The translations under genes and the position numbers were made by a program. 64,000 nt of DNA from Planctomycetes bacterium MalM25. GTDB lineage: Bacteria > Planctomycetota > Planctomycetia > Pirellulales > Lacipirellulaceae. The notes beneath the pieces are model-generated. The model had not been told where the DNA came from, did not search any database, and worked only from the letters and a program-made list of their open reading frames with translations. This document shows, one piece after another, positions 32,230 through 40,531 of the stretch (positions within the stretch are counted from its first letter, which is position 1; each line of letters starts with the position of its first letter). Where the stretch lies: the NCBI GenBank assembly GCA_007745835.1, contig CP036424.1:4265968-4329967 (forward strand), given 5' to 3'.

Positions 32230-33393
32230 TCAGCCGCAAGTGCTGCAAGTCTCCATCACGGGACGGCGGACCATGACGGTGCGGGGAACCTTGTAGGTGT
32301 ACGTGTAAGGCTCCATCCGAGTGACCTGCTTCGCAACGCGGACCTTCTCGACCTTATCGACAAGCTTGCAAACTCGCACCTGGTACGGTTCGACTCGCTC
32401 CTCGGCGACCATGCGGCAAGTCGTCACCGGCACCCGGCGGACGCGTTGTTCGGTCACCATCCGGCAGACGCGGACCGGCACCTTCCGCTCGACCCGCTCG
32501 ACCACCTGGCGGCACGTCTGGACGGGCACCTTGCGGCTCCGTTGCTCGGTCACCATCCGACAGACCTGCACCGGCACCTTGCGGACACGTTGCTCGGTCA
32601 CCATCCGGGTCACCTGAACGGGCACCTTCTCGGCAACGCGTTGCGGGGCGTAACTGGTGACGGGCGTCTGCACCGTCACGAGATTTGGCTTCCAGACACG
32701 CTGGACCGTCTGGGTCGGCGGCTTCTGGGTCGTCACCCACGACAGGCCGGGGCGGACCGACTGGACCTGACCTGTCAGCGGATCGACGGTCTGCTGCGCC
32801 GGCATCCAGCGGAGGCTGGGCCAGCTCGATTGGCCGGGGCTGACAGCGACCTGGTTCACGTAGCACCCCTGGTCGATCACCTGGGGCCGGTAGGTCGTGA
32901 CGGGACGCATCACGGTGCGGCAGCGATCTTGCATCACGGTCTCGCACACGGGGCGCTGCACGCAGTAACGCTCTTCGCGCTCACGGGTCTCGTACACGGG
33001 GCGCTGAACGGTGTAGCACTCATCTCGGTAAGAGGTCTCGGTGATGTTGCGGACGCGGTTGTAGCTGGCGTCGCGGTACTGGGTTTCGTAGACGGGTCGC
33101 TGCACGCAGTACTTCTCTTCACGGACCGAGGTCTCCTGGACCGGCCGCATCACTTTGTACCGACGCTCCCGCTGCTGGGTCTCGTAGACCGGCACCTGTC
33201 GCGTGACCTCGCGGTCCTCGTAGACCGTTTCGCAAACCGGGCGGTAGCAGGTCGACTGACGCTCTTCGTAGATCGTCTGGCACGTGTACTCGCACGCCGT
33301 CGCGCAAGTGTCACAAGCGGCGCCCTCTTGGGCGGCCGACATCGAGGGCGTTACGGCGAACAGGCATGCCAACGCGAGGCGGGCGGTCTTCAT
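32230..33393 (-). CDS. Secreted Cys/Tyr-rich YTV-like repeat protein (planctomycete cell envelope)
   Basis: A 387-residue exported protein. The signal peptide MKTARLALACLFAVTPSMSAAQ is followed by a Cys-rich head, then two repeat arrays. Residues ~45-165 repeat units like CYTVQRPVYETREREERY and YCVQRPVCETV. Residues ~235-370 repeat KVPVQVCRMVTEQRSRKV with small changes. It closes with CSTCG. Such YTV-type Cys-rich repeats are known from planctomycete cell-wall proteins, where cysteines may form disulfide meshes. It has its own upstream region and is divergent from the lipoate ligase gene. Confidence 0.8.
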   Translation of the reverse strand: MKTARLALACLFAVTPSMSAAQEGAACDTCATACEYTCQTIYEERQSTCYRPVCETVYEDREVTRQVPVYETQQRERRYKVMRPVQETSVREEKYCVQRPVYETQYRDASYNRVRNITETSYRDECYTVQRPVYETREREERYCVQRPVCETVMQDRCRTVMRPVTTYRPQVIDQGCYVNQVAVSPGQSSWPSLRWMPAQQTVDPLTGQVQSVRPGLSWVTTQKPPTQTVQRVWKPNLVTVQTPVTSYAPQRVAEKVPVQVTRMVTEQRVRKVPVQVCRMVTEQRSRKVPVQTCRQVVERVERKVPVRVCRMVTEQRVRRVPVTTCRMVAEERVEPYQVRVCKLVDKVEKVRVAKQVTRMEPYTYTYKVPRTVMVRRPVMETCSTCG

Positions 33394-33661
33394 CTCGGGA
33401 CTCGTGATAGCGGTAAGAGAAGCGAACGAAACCCCACGCCGCGCGCAAGGCCTCCAACACTACGTACGGTGAGTCTGCGAGACAGATCGCGCGCCGGCAA
33501 ATCGTTTTCGCCCGCAAAACCGTATCCCGGGAAGTTTTTTTCATGCCCTGGCGTGATTGAATCGCTCGGGCAAGCTGGGCTACCCAACCGACAGCACAGG
33601 ACACCCGGCCCCCGGGCGCCTACACTCACCCTAAACGGCACAACCCGCACAGCTTGCAAGC

Positions 33662-34384
33662 ATGCGCCTCCACGACCTCACGCTCCCAGATCCCGCCCGG
33701 AACCTCGCGTTCGACGAGGCCTTACTCGCTCTGCCCGGCGCCGGCGAGGCGTTGCGGCTCTGGGAAGCGGACCGCGCGTCGGTCGTGCTCGGCCGTTCGT
33801 CGCGGCGGGCCGAGGAGGTGAACCTCGCCGCCTGCCGCGAACGCGAAGTTCCCGTGCTGCGCCGCGTGAGCGGCGGGGCGACGATCGTCACCGGCCCGGG
33901 CTGCCTGATGTACGCCGTGGTGCTCGACGCCCGACGGCGTCCCGAGCTGCTCGATCTGGGCGCGGCGCACCGGTTCGTGCTCGGGCGGATGGTCGAAGCC
34001 CTACGCCCCCTAACGCCAACCGTCGTCATCGCCGGCACGAGCGACCTCGTCGTCGATGAGGCGGGCGTGCTCAAGAAGTTCTCCGGCAATAGCCTCCGTC
34101 GTGTCCGTGACCGGCTGCTGTACCACGGCACCCTGCTGTACGACTTTGACCTGGGGCTGATCTCGACCCTGCTGAACACGGCGCCACGACAACCGGAGTA
34201 TCGATCCTCGCGTGAGCACGACGCCTTCGTGACGAACCTCGCCGTTGATCGAGACCAACTAGAATCAGCGGTCCAAGAGGCCTGGGGCGCCCACCCGGCC
34301 GAAGCCGACACCGAACTGCTCAATACAACGGAACGCCTCGCGAAAACAAAGTACCGACTAGCCGAATGGAACGAGTCACGATGA
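33662..34384 (+). CDS. Lipoate--protein ligase family protein
   Basis: A 240-residue biotin/lipoate ligase-fold protein (BPL_LplA family), which transfers lipoate or octanoate to E2 or GcvH proteins. Recognisable are the N-terminal NLAFDEALL, VVLGRSSR, a binding-pocket RRVSGGATIVTGPGCLMYAVV (the RRxSGGG-like loop), and VLKKFSGNSLRRVRDRLLYHGTLLYDFDL with the catalytic-type lysine. It lacks the LplA C-terminal domain and is shorter than E. coli LplA, resembling LipM/LipL-like or octanoyl-type enzymes. It is coupled to the NUDIX gene downstream. Confidence 0.85.
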   Translation: MRLHDLTLPDPARNLAFDEALLALPGAGEALRLWEADRASVVLGRSSRRAEEVNLAACREREVPVLRRVSGGATIVTGPGCLMYAVVLDARRRPELLDLGAAHRFVLGRMVEALRPLTPTVVIAGTSDLVVDEAGVLKKFSGNSLRRVRDRLLYHGTLLYDFDLGLISTLLNTAPRQPEYRSSREHDAFVTNLAVDRDQLESAVQEAWGAHPAEADTELLNTTERLAKTKYRLAEWNESR

Positions 34385-34968
34385 CGGACCGCCAAACACT
34401 GCTCGACCTGCTCACCCAGTACGCGGTCGCCCACCCCGAAGAGCGGGCCATGGCCGATCGCATCGCCGCACTCGCGGGCGCCCACGAGGACTGCTTCGAG
34501 CGGACCTGCCGCCCGGGGCATCTGACCGGCTCGGCATGGGTCGTCTCGGCGGACAGGGAACGGCACCTGCTGCTGCACCACGGCAAGCTCGACAAGTGGC
34601 TCCAGCCAGGGGGCCACGCCGACGGGCAGACCGATCTCGCCACGGTCGCCAGGCGGGAGGTCGAGGAGGAGACCGGACTCCGTGAGCTCGAATTGATCTC
34701 TGATTCCCACGGATTGGCCCCGCTGGACGTCGATGTCCATGACATCCCCGAACGCCGCGACGCGGCGGGGAACGTGAAGGAGACCGCCCACGAGCACCAC
34801 GACGTACGCTACCTTTTCCTCGTCACGGGGGACGAAACTCTCACGCTGAGTGAGGAATCCCACGAATTGCGATGGTGTCGCCCGGACGAGGTGCGCACCC
34901 TGACCCAGGAGGAAAGCGTTCTCCGCTTGCTCAATAAAGCGAAGAAGCGTCTCGAAGGACCGAACTAG
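34381..34968 (+). CDS. NUDIX hydrolase
   Basis: A 195-residue NUDIX pyrophosphatase. The Nudix box starts at GGHADGQTDLATVARREVEEETGL, matching Gx5Ex7REUxEExGU with Thr/Asp variation at one position. WLQPGGH precedes it and RYLFLVTGDE follows. An N-terminal helical region (~1-45) precedes the fold. ATG at 34381 overlaps the upstream TGA (ATGA), favouring it over an ATG at 34366. It may hydrolyse a nucleotide derivative; the substrate is not clear. The pairing with a lipoyl-ligase gene could mean it removes an adenylate by-product, but this is speculative. Confidence 0.85.
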   Translation: MTDRQTLLDLLTQYAVAHPEERAMADRIAALAGAHEDCFERTCRPGHLTGSAWVVSADRERHLLLHHGKLDKWLQPGGHADGQTDLATVARREVEEETGLRELELISDSHGLAPLDVDVHDIPERRDAAGNVKETAHEHHDVRYLFLVTGDETLTLSEESHELRWCRPDEVRTLTQEESVLRLLNKAKKRLEGPN

Positions 34969-35048
34969 GCGCTGCCGTTCCGGCTAGAGAGACTATTGGC
35001 AGGGGGCCATGGCGTTCCCAACGACACGCACCCCCCGGCGGCTTCTCT

Positions 35049-36656
35049 ATGGTGTCCCCGACCGAGACCTCTGCCGGCAAGAACCAGCTCACTTGGTCGC
35101 AAGCCCTCGCGGCCGACCTGCCGGCGTCAATCATCGTCTTCCTGGTCGCGTTGCCGCTCTGCATCGGCATCGCGAGCGCCTCGGGCGCCCCGCCCGCCAC
35201 CGGCTTGATCACGGGCATCGTGGGCGGCCTGGTGGTGGCCCTGCTGGCCGGCTCGCCGTTGCAAGTGAGCGGCCCGGCGGCGGGTCTCTTTGTGCTGGTC
35301 GCCCAGGTGATCGATGAGCTCGGCCTTATAGCGCTTGGCATGGTGGTCTTCGGTGCGGGGCTCATCCAGATCACCGCCGGCTGGCTGAAGCTGGGCAACT
35401 ACTTCCGCGCGGTGTCGCCCGCGGTGATCCAGGGGATGCTCAGCGGCATCGGCGTGCTGATCCTCGCCAGCGAGTTCCACGCGATGGTCGACGACCACGA
35501 CGCCGCCAAGGCGTGGCTCGACGCTGAGTGGCCCAAGGGGATCGCGAACCTGATGACGATGCCGCAGTCGTTCTGGCTGGGGATCGTGCCGCTAGACGAG
35601 TCGCCCCACCACCTCTCCGCCGGCCTGGGCGTGGCGACAATCGTCATCTTGTTGCTCTGGCGTTTCGTGCCGATCCAGAGCCTGCGGGTGATCCCGGGCG
35701 CGGTGATCGCCGTCACCGCGGCGGCGCTGGTCGCTCTGCTGATGGGGTGGTCGGACACGATCACCCACGTCGAGGTGCCCGACAACCTGCTCGACGACAT
35801 GAAGCTGCCGAGCGCCTGGTCGCTCGAAGGGATCACGCTCAGCGCGGTCCTCTTCGCGGCGATCGAGATCGCCATCGTCGCCAGCGCCGAGACGATGCTC
35901 TGCTGTGCCGCCGTGGACCAGATGCAGTCGCACGTGCGGACGCGCTACGACAAGGAGCTGCTCGCCCAGGGCGTGGGCAACACGCTCTGCGGCCTGCTCG
36001 GTGCGCTGCCGATGACCGGCGTTATCGTCCGCAGCTCGGCCAACGTTCAGGCGGGCGGGCGGACGCGGTTGTCCGCCTGGCTGCACGGCCTGTGGCTGCT
36101 GATCTTCGTCGCCGCCCTCCCCTGGCTGCTCAACTACATCCCGCGGGCGAGCCTCGCCGCGGTGCTGGTCTTCACCGGCTGGAAACTGATCAACCCGGCC
36201 GCGATCCGCAAGCTGTGGAACGTCAGCAAGCCGGACGGGATCATCTGCTTGATCACACTCGCGCTGGTCGTGGGCGTCGATCTGCTGACCGGCGTGCTGG
36301 TCGGAGTCGCCTGCACAGCGGCCCGCTTGCTGTACACCTTCGCCCGCATCGAGATCGACACCGAGGAGATCCCCAGCGAGGGCCGCACCAACCTAAACCT
36401 CCGCGGCGCCGCGACGTTCCTCGCCCTGCCCAGGCTGACCGAAGTGCTCGACCGCGTCTCCCCGGCCACCGAGCTGCATGTCTCGCTCAAGGATCTCACC
36501 TACGTCGACCACGCCTGCCTCGAGCAGTTCATCAACTGGGAGAAGCAGCACGAAGCGACCGGCGGCCGGTTGGTCATCGACTGGGACGATCTGACCGCCA
36601 CCTTCCGCGATGAGGGCAAGAAGCGCCAGCCCGAGACCGCCGACGCGTCCGAGTAG
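35049..36656 (+). CDS. SulP-family anion transporter with STAS domain
   Basis: A 535-residue membrane transporter of the SulP family, members of which carry sulfate or bicarbonate (BicA type). About 10-12 hydrophobic helices run from residue 20 to 430, with the family hallmarks DLPASIIVFLVALPLCIGIASASG and GPAAGLFVLVAQ at the start, ASAETMLCCAAVDQM and GALPMTGVIVRSSANVQAGGRTRLSA mid-protein. The C-terminal STAS domain (about 440-525) includes VSLKDLTYVDHACLEQF. No carbonic anhydrase gene is adjacent. The substrate is inferred only at family level. Confidence 0.9.
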   Translation: MVSPTETSAGKNQLTWSQALAADLPASIIVFLVALPLCIGIASASGAPPATGLITGIVGGLVVALLAGSPLQVSGPAAGLFVLVAQVIDELGLIALGMVVFGAGLIQITAGWLKLGNYFRAVSPAVIQGMLSGIGVLILASEFHAMVDDHDAAKAWLDAEWPKGIANLMTMPQSFWLGIVPLDESPHHLSAGLGVATIVILLLWRFVPIQSLRVIPGAVIAVTAAALVALLMGWSDTITHVEVPDNLLDDMKLPSAWSLEGITLSAVLFAAIEIAIVASAETMLCCAAVDQMQSHVRTRYDKELLAQGVGNTLCGLLGALPMTGVIVRSSANVQAGGRTRLSAWLHGLWLLIFVAALPWLLNYIPRASLAAVLVFTGWKLINPAAIRKLWNVSKPDGIICLITLALVVGVDLLTGVLVGVACTAARLLYTFARIEIDTEEIPSEGRTNLNLRGAATFLALPRLTEVLDRVSPATELHVSLKDLTYVDHACLEQFINWEKQHEATGGRLVIDWDDLTATFRDEGKKRQPETADASE

Positions 36657-36676
36657 CTCACGTCCTCGGCAGGACC

Positions 36677-37186
36677 TCAAGCGAGTGCGTCACGCCAGGC
36701 GCCGAGCTTTTGCTCAAGCGTCCGCCCCGCATGGGCGGGGCTGGTCGAAGGCAAACGGACTAGTGTTAGCCTCGCAAGGATGTCGTCGGGCAACTCGCCG
36801 AGCGTGTGGCGGCGGAAGGCGGTCTCGGCTTTCTGACCGTTGAACGCGACCCGCTCGATCGCGGCATGGTCCGCGAAGAACGCACGGAAGTCGTTGGGAC
36901 GCTCAGTCTCGCGTACGATCGCCGTGTCGAGGCTCCCCTCCCGGCGGCAGCTTTGCAGCACGTCCCACACGGCGAAACCCGCCGCGCGGAGCCGCTCGCA
37001 GCGCTCGTCGTACGGCAGCCCGGCGTCGAACCCGCACAGCTCCGCCAGGATCGGCCAGAAAGCGTTCCGCGGGTGGGCGTAGTACCGGCCCGCTTCGAGC
37101 GAAGCGACGCCCGGCATCGAGCCGAGGATCAGCCGCCGGGCGCTCGGCGCTGCGATCGGCGGGAAACTACGGGCGAGGCTGGCCAT
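36677..37186 (-). CDS. DNA-deoxyinosine/uracil glycosylase (UDG superfamily, family 6-like)
   Basis: A 169-residue base-excision repair enzyme of the UDG fold. Motif 1 is LILGSMPGVASLEAGRYYAHPRNAFWPIL, with the stretch GSMPG replacing the usual GxDPY. The closing motif is STSPAHAG. An intermediate ERVAFNGQKAET block is present. The absence of an Asp/Asn in motif 1 matches hypoxanthine-DNA glycosylases rather than uracil-specific enzymes. Cytoplasmic. The gene is convergent with the SulP gene. A MITE-like inverted repeat lies just upstream (37197-37275). Confidence 0.8.
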   Translation of the reverse strand: MASLARSFPPIAAPSARRLILGSMPGVASLEAGRYYAHPRNAFWPILAELCGFDAGLPYDERCERLRAAGFAVWDVLQSCRREGSLDTAIVRETERPNDFRAFFADHAAIERVAFNGQKAETAFRRHTLGELPDDILARLTLVRLPSTSPAHAGRTLEQKLGAWRDALA

Positions 37187-37196
37187 GGACTCGATT

Positions 37197-37275
37197 AACC
37201 GCCAAGGACGCCAGGAGCGCCAAGGGGTTATCGATCTGCTGACGACCTTTGTCGCTCTTGGCGTCCTGGCGATTC
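37197..37275. repeat. MITE-like inverted repeat, copy A (GCCAAGGACGCC type)
   Basis: Left arm AACCGCCAAGGACGCCAGGA (37197-37216, continuing to GCGCCAAGG) is matched in reverse complement by GCTCTTGGCGTCCTGGCGATT (37254-37274). The two arms enclose about 30 bases. The same words occur in copy B at 39225-39360. Both copies are intergenic. No coding capacity. Confidence 0.65.
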
Positions 37276-37329
37276 CCCTTGGTACAAGGCGGCTCCCTAT
37301 CTTGCCCAGCAGACGCTAAACTCCCAGGC

Positions 37330-37779
37330 ATGAGCACCCTACCCGCCTTCGGTACGAAGAAGATCCGCCGCGAGGACCTGCCCAAGGGGGGCAACCTCTG
37401 CGAACACTGCACCGCCAAGTGCTGCCACTACATCGCCGTCCCGTACGAGACGCCGACCGAGGCGGCCGACATGGAGTACATCCGCTGGATCGTGCTCCAC
37501 GAGAACAGCACCTTCTTCCGCGAGGACGAGGACTGGTACCTCCTGGTCCACACCGTCTGCGAGAAGCTCGGCGACGACTACCGCTGTGGCGTCTACGAGA
37601 CCCGCCCCCAGATCTGCCGCGACTACACGTTCGATAACTGCGAGTACGACGAGGACTGGACCTACGACTTCTACCTCGAGACGCACGAGCAGGTCTGGGA
37701 GTACACCGAGGCCGCTTTCCAGACGAAGGGCAAGTCGATCCGCAGCCGCCGCCCGAATCCCTTGGCGGTGGTGGCCTAA
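37330..37779 (+). CDS. YkgJ-family cysteine-cluster protein
   Basis: A 149-residue soluble protein with the YkgJ metal-binding layout: CEHCTAKCCHYIAVP near residues 25-40, and VCEKLGDDYRCGVYETRPQICRDYTFDNCEY further on. The eight or so cysteines probably bind zinc or an iron-sulfur cluster. Its function in the family is not established. The ATG at 37330 places the Cys cluster close to the N-terminus as in relatives. It precedes hisS with a 95-base inverted-repeat-rich gap, so it is not tightly coupled to it. Confidence 0.87.
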   Translation: MSTLPAFGTKKIRREDLPKGGNLCEHCTAKCCHYIAVPYETPTEAADMEYIRWIVLHENSTFFREDEDWYLLVHTVCEKLGDDYRCGVYETRPQICRDYTFDNCEYDEDWTYDFYLETHEQVWEYTEAAFQTKGKSIRSRRPNPLAVVA

Positions 37780-37799
37780 GGAGCAGGCAGAGGGCAGCA

Positions 37800-37854
37800 G
37801 GCAGTAGGCAGGCCTGCTAGGACACTCTTACGTGTGGATTCTCTGCCTACTGCC
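37800..37854. repeat. Short inverted repeat between ykgJ-like gene and hisS
   Basis: GGCAGTAGGCAG (37800-37811) is matched by CTGCCTACTGCC (37843-37854), 12 of 12 bases. Further copies of the words GGCAG and AGTAGGCAG lie on both sides. It could fold into a stable hairpin on either strand. A related but different pair (AGATGGCAGA/TCTGCCATCT) stands at 43090-43152. Confidence 0.5.
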
Positions 37855-37874
37855 CTCCGCTTACTGCCTACTCC

Positions 37875-39206
37875 ATGCCCCAACGAATCCAACCGCGTAC
37901 CCTCAAGGGCTTCCGCGACTACCCGCCCGAATTGATGATCCCGCGCGAGCGGATCATGGAGACCGCCCGGCGGGTCTACCGCTCGTACGGCTACGCGCCG
38001 ATCGACACGCCGACGCTCGAGTACCTCGAGATCCTCACCGGCAAGGGGTCCGAGGAGACCGACAAGCAGCTCTACCGCTTCGAGGACCAGGGGGGCCGTG
38101 AGGTTGGCATGCGGTTTGACCTGACCGTTCCCTTCGCCCGCTTCGCAGCGCAGCACGCGCAGCGGCTCGGCCTGCCGTTTAAGCGGTACCACGTCGCCAC
38201 TGTCTGGCGGGGCGAGAAGCCGCAAGTCGGCCGCTACCGCGAGTTCGTCCAAGCCGACTTCGACACGGTCGGCGCGACCGGCGTCGCTTCGGACGTGGAG
38301 ACGATCGCCGTGCTGCACGACGTCGTCCTCGCCTGCGGATTCGAGCGATTCACACTCCACCTCAACCACCGGGGCGTGCTCAACGGCCTGCTCGAGAAGA
38401 CCGGGCTGGCCGACCGCTCGGTCGAGGTGCTCCGGGCGCTCGACAAGCTCGGCAAGATCGGCGCCGACAACGTCCGCAACGAGCTGAACGAAACGGCGGG
38501 CGCCACCGCCGAGCAATCCGATCAGCTGCTCGCAATGGCGGGCTTGGAAGGCGAGAACGCCACCGTGCTGGCCGAGGTCGAACGGCTGGTCGCCGGCAGC
38601 GAGGCGGGCGAAGCGGCGGTCGCTCGGCTCCGCGAGGCGCTCGCCGGCGCCGAGGCAAGCGGCGTCGGGCCGTCGCGGCTCCGCGTCGATCCGTCGATCG
38701 CCCGCGGCCTCGATTACTACACGGGCCTCGTCCTCGAAACCACACTCGACGACCTGCCCGGCATCGGCAGCGTCGCCAGCGGGGGCCGCTACGACAACCT
38801 GGCCGGACTCTACACGAACCAGGCGCTGCCCGGCATCGGCGCGTCGCTCGGCGTCGATCGGCTGCTCGCGGCGATGGAGGAGCTCGGTCAACTCGACGAG
38901 TCGCAGACGACCGCCGACGCGCTGGTCGTCTACTTCGCCGCTGACCGCCTGAACGACTACGCCGCCCTCGCTGCGTCGCTCCGTGCGGCGGGGATCGCCA
39001 CCGAGCTGTACCCCGAACCGAAGAAGCTCGGCAAGCAGCTCCAACACGCCAACAAGAAGGGGTTCCGCCTGGCCCTGATCGCCGGTCCGGACGAGCTCGA
39101 GCGGGGCGAGTGCCAGATCAAGGACTTGGCCAAGGGCGAGAGCGTCACCGTCCCCCTCGCCGAAGCGGCGGAGCGCGTTCAGGCCTTGCTGTCGGCGACG
39201 CCTTGA
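37875..39206 (+). CDS. hisS: Histidine--tRNA ligase
   Basis: Charges tRNA-His. A 443-residue class II synthetase. Motif 1 region near GFRDYPPELM, motif 2 TVWRGEKPQVGRYREFVQADFD, the histidine-specific RGLDYYTGLVLE block and motif 3 GIGASLGVDRLLAAMEEL are all visible. The C-terminal ~90 residues form the anticodon-binding domain (YFAADRLNDYAALAASLRAAG...ELYPEPKKLGKQLQ). Internal VEVLRALDKLGKIG is typical of the bacterial insertion. Complete and probably essential. Confidence 0.97.
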   Translation: MPQRIQPRTLKGFRDYPPELMIPRERIMETARRVYRSYGYAPIDTPTLEYLEILTGKGSEETDKQLYRFEDQGGREVGMRFDLTVPFARFAAQHAQRLGLPFKRYHVATVWRGEKPQVGRYREFVQADFDTVGATGVASDVETIAVLHDVVLACGFERFTLHLNHRGVLNGLLEKTGLADRSVEVLRALDKLGKIGADNVRNELNETAGATAEQSDQLLAMAGLEGENATVLAEVERLVAGSEAGEAAVARLREALAGAEASGVGPSRLRVDPSIARGLDYYTGLVLETTLDDLPGIGSVASGGRYDNLAGLYTNQALPGIGASLGVDRLLAAMEELGQLDESQTTADALVVYFAADRLNDYAALAASLRAAGIATELYPEPKKLGKQLQHANKKGFRLALIAGPDELERGECQIKDLAKGESVTVPLAEAAERVQALLSATP

Positions 39207-39224
39207 GGGTTTGAGGACGAAGGG

Positions 39225-39360
39225 GGAACCGCCAAGGACGCCAAGGCTCGGCAGGGAAGAAGTAAGGGGCGGACCGCACACTCGACTTGCCACTCTCCAA
39301 GGTCTGCGCGGTGGAACCTAAGCGTTCTTCCTTGGCGCTCTTGGCGTCCTTGGCGGTTCC
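39225..39360. repeat. MITE-like inverted repeat, copy B (GCCAAGGACGCC type)
   Basis: The left end GGAACCGCCAAGGACGCCAAGG (39225-39246) and the right end CCTTGGCG-CTCTTGGCG-TCCTTGGCGGTTCC (39330-39360) are inverted repeats, enclosing about 80 bases without a gene. It fills most of the 353-base gap between hisS and the HYExAFE gene. It shares its arms with copy A near 37.2 kb, with the ykgJ-like gene and hisS between the two copies. It could be a non-autonomous mobile unit or a repeated RNA hairpin. The remaining ~200 bases of the gap (39361-39559) show nothing I recognise. Confidence 0.68.
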
Positions 39361-39559
39361 AAAAAGAACGAAATCCAACAGCTGTGAATGTCCACGCCGA
39401 TCGCGACGGGTGAATGACCAACAAGGTTCGTAGCGCCTTCCACCACCAAGACGCGTCTCTAAACCGTTGTTGATTCGGCGTACGACGGCGGCGTTCGACA
39501 TCGGAGCGCCGGGGAGCCTAACCTCGCGGTGTTCCCACCGTCCTCCGCTGCATCGCCCG

Positions 39560-40090
39560 ATGGCCAAACGCCACAATCACTACGAAGCCGCTTTCGAGAG
39601 CTACCTGCGCGAACAGCAGATCGCCTACGTCGCGGTCGATGAGAGCCGCCGGGCGGTCGAACGCGAGGGGTCGCTCAAGAGCGTCGACTTCATCGTCTCG
39701 CCGCAGGAAGAGACTGGCCGTGAGGCGGCCCGTTGGCTGGTCGATGTGAAGGGGCGGCGGTTTCCTTCGGCCGGTCAGTACTGGCGGAACTGGACGACCG
39801 AAGAAGAACTCGCCTCGCTCGCGCGGTGGTCACGGCGGTTCGGCGACGGCTTCGTCGGCATGCTGGTCTTCGCCTTCGAGCTGGTCGGCGACCGCTCGCC
39901 CGCGCCCGCCCACGAAGTCCATTTCCACCGCGACCGGGCGTACGCGTTCGTCGCCCTACCGGCCGAGCTGTACCGCCTTAGGGCGCGGCCCCTCTCGCCT
40001 CGCTGGGGGACCGTTAGCCTGCCGACCGCTGAGTTCCGTAGCACGGCGCGAACCGTTGCCTCGGCCCTAAGCGAGCCGGTAAGCAACTGA
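39560..40090 (+). CDS. HYExAFE-family protein
   Basis: A 176-residue soluble protein named for its N-terminal motif, seen here as HNHYEAAFESYLR. A nuclease-like pattern follows: VKSVDFIV-type segment (LKSVDFIVSP), then WLVDVKGRRFP with Asp and Lys spaced as in PD-(D/E)XK nucleases (Asp...DVKG). The family is known from planctomycetes and has no proven function. The nuclease-fold resemblance is my inference. The ATG at 39560 begins directly at the motif. It stands alone between two intergenic stretches. Confidence 0.8.
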   Translation: MAKRHNHYEAAFESYLREQQIAYVAVDESRRAVEREGSLKSVDFIVSPQEETGREAARWLVDVKGRRFPSAGQYWRNWTTEEELASLARWSRRFGDGFVGMLVFAFELVGDRSPAPAHEVHFHRDRAYAFVALPAELYRLRARPLSPRWGTVSLPTAEFRSTARTVASALSEPVSN

Positions 40091-40350
40091 AACCGCCAAC
40101 AGGGTCAACCGATCGCCAGCGGGACAAGCAGGGCACGCTATCGGGGCCGCTGAGCGGACCATTCGCGGGGTCTGGCTGGGCGGCCCGCACAGCGAACCCG
40201 ACCTCTCGCCCCCACCGCGACTCCACCACGGCAACACAGGTGCCGTCCCCCGCCCAACGCGGGGCCGATCGCGGTTCAAAGCGTTCCCAAGGAGGCCCGC
40301 GGCAATTATGCTGCTAGGATTCTCCCGCACGCTCTGATCTCGCCAGCGCC

Positions 40351-40524
40351 ATGCTCTCGAACCTGCTCGCCTTCGCCCCGCTCCTCGCCCAGGCCACGGA
40401 AGAGGGCCCGCGTGGGTACACCATCTCCTGGGCCGTGGTCCTGCTGAGCGTGATCCTCGGCCTCGTGGTCGCGCTGCGCCCCGCCAAGCGGGAGACGACC
40501 GTCCGCAAGCCGAAGTCGAACTGA
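40351..40524 (+). CDS. Small single-pass membrane protein (57 aa)
   Basis: A short gene from ATG 40351 to TGA 40522-40524. The product starts MLSNLLAFAPLLAQATEE, has a short linker with a GPRGYTISW turn, one membrane helix (AVVLLSVILGLVVAL) and a basic tail RPAKRETTVRKPKSN. Orientation by the positive-inside rule puts the C-terminus in the cytoplasm. Base composition by codon position fits a real gene. Function unknown. The 260 bases upstream (40091-40350) hold no gene I can recognise. Confidence 0.65.
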   Translation: MLSNLLAFAPLLAQATEEGPRGYTISWAVVLLSVILGLVVALRPAKRETTVRKPKSN

Positions 40525-40531
40525 GCCCGCT

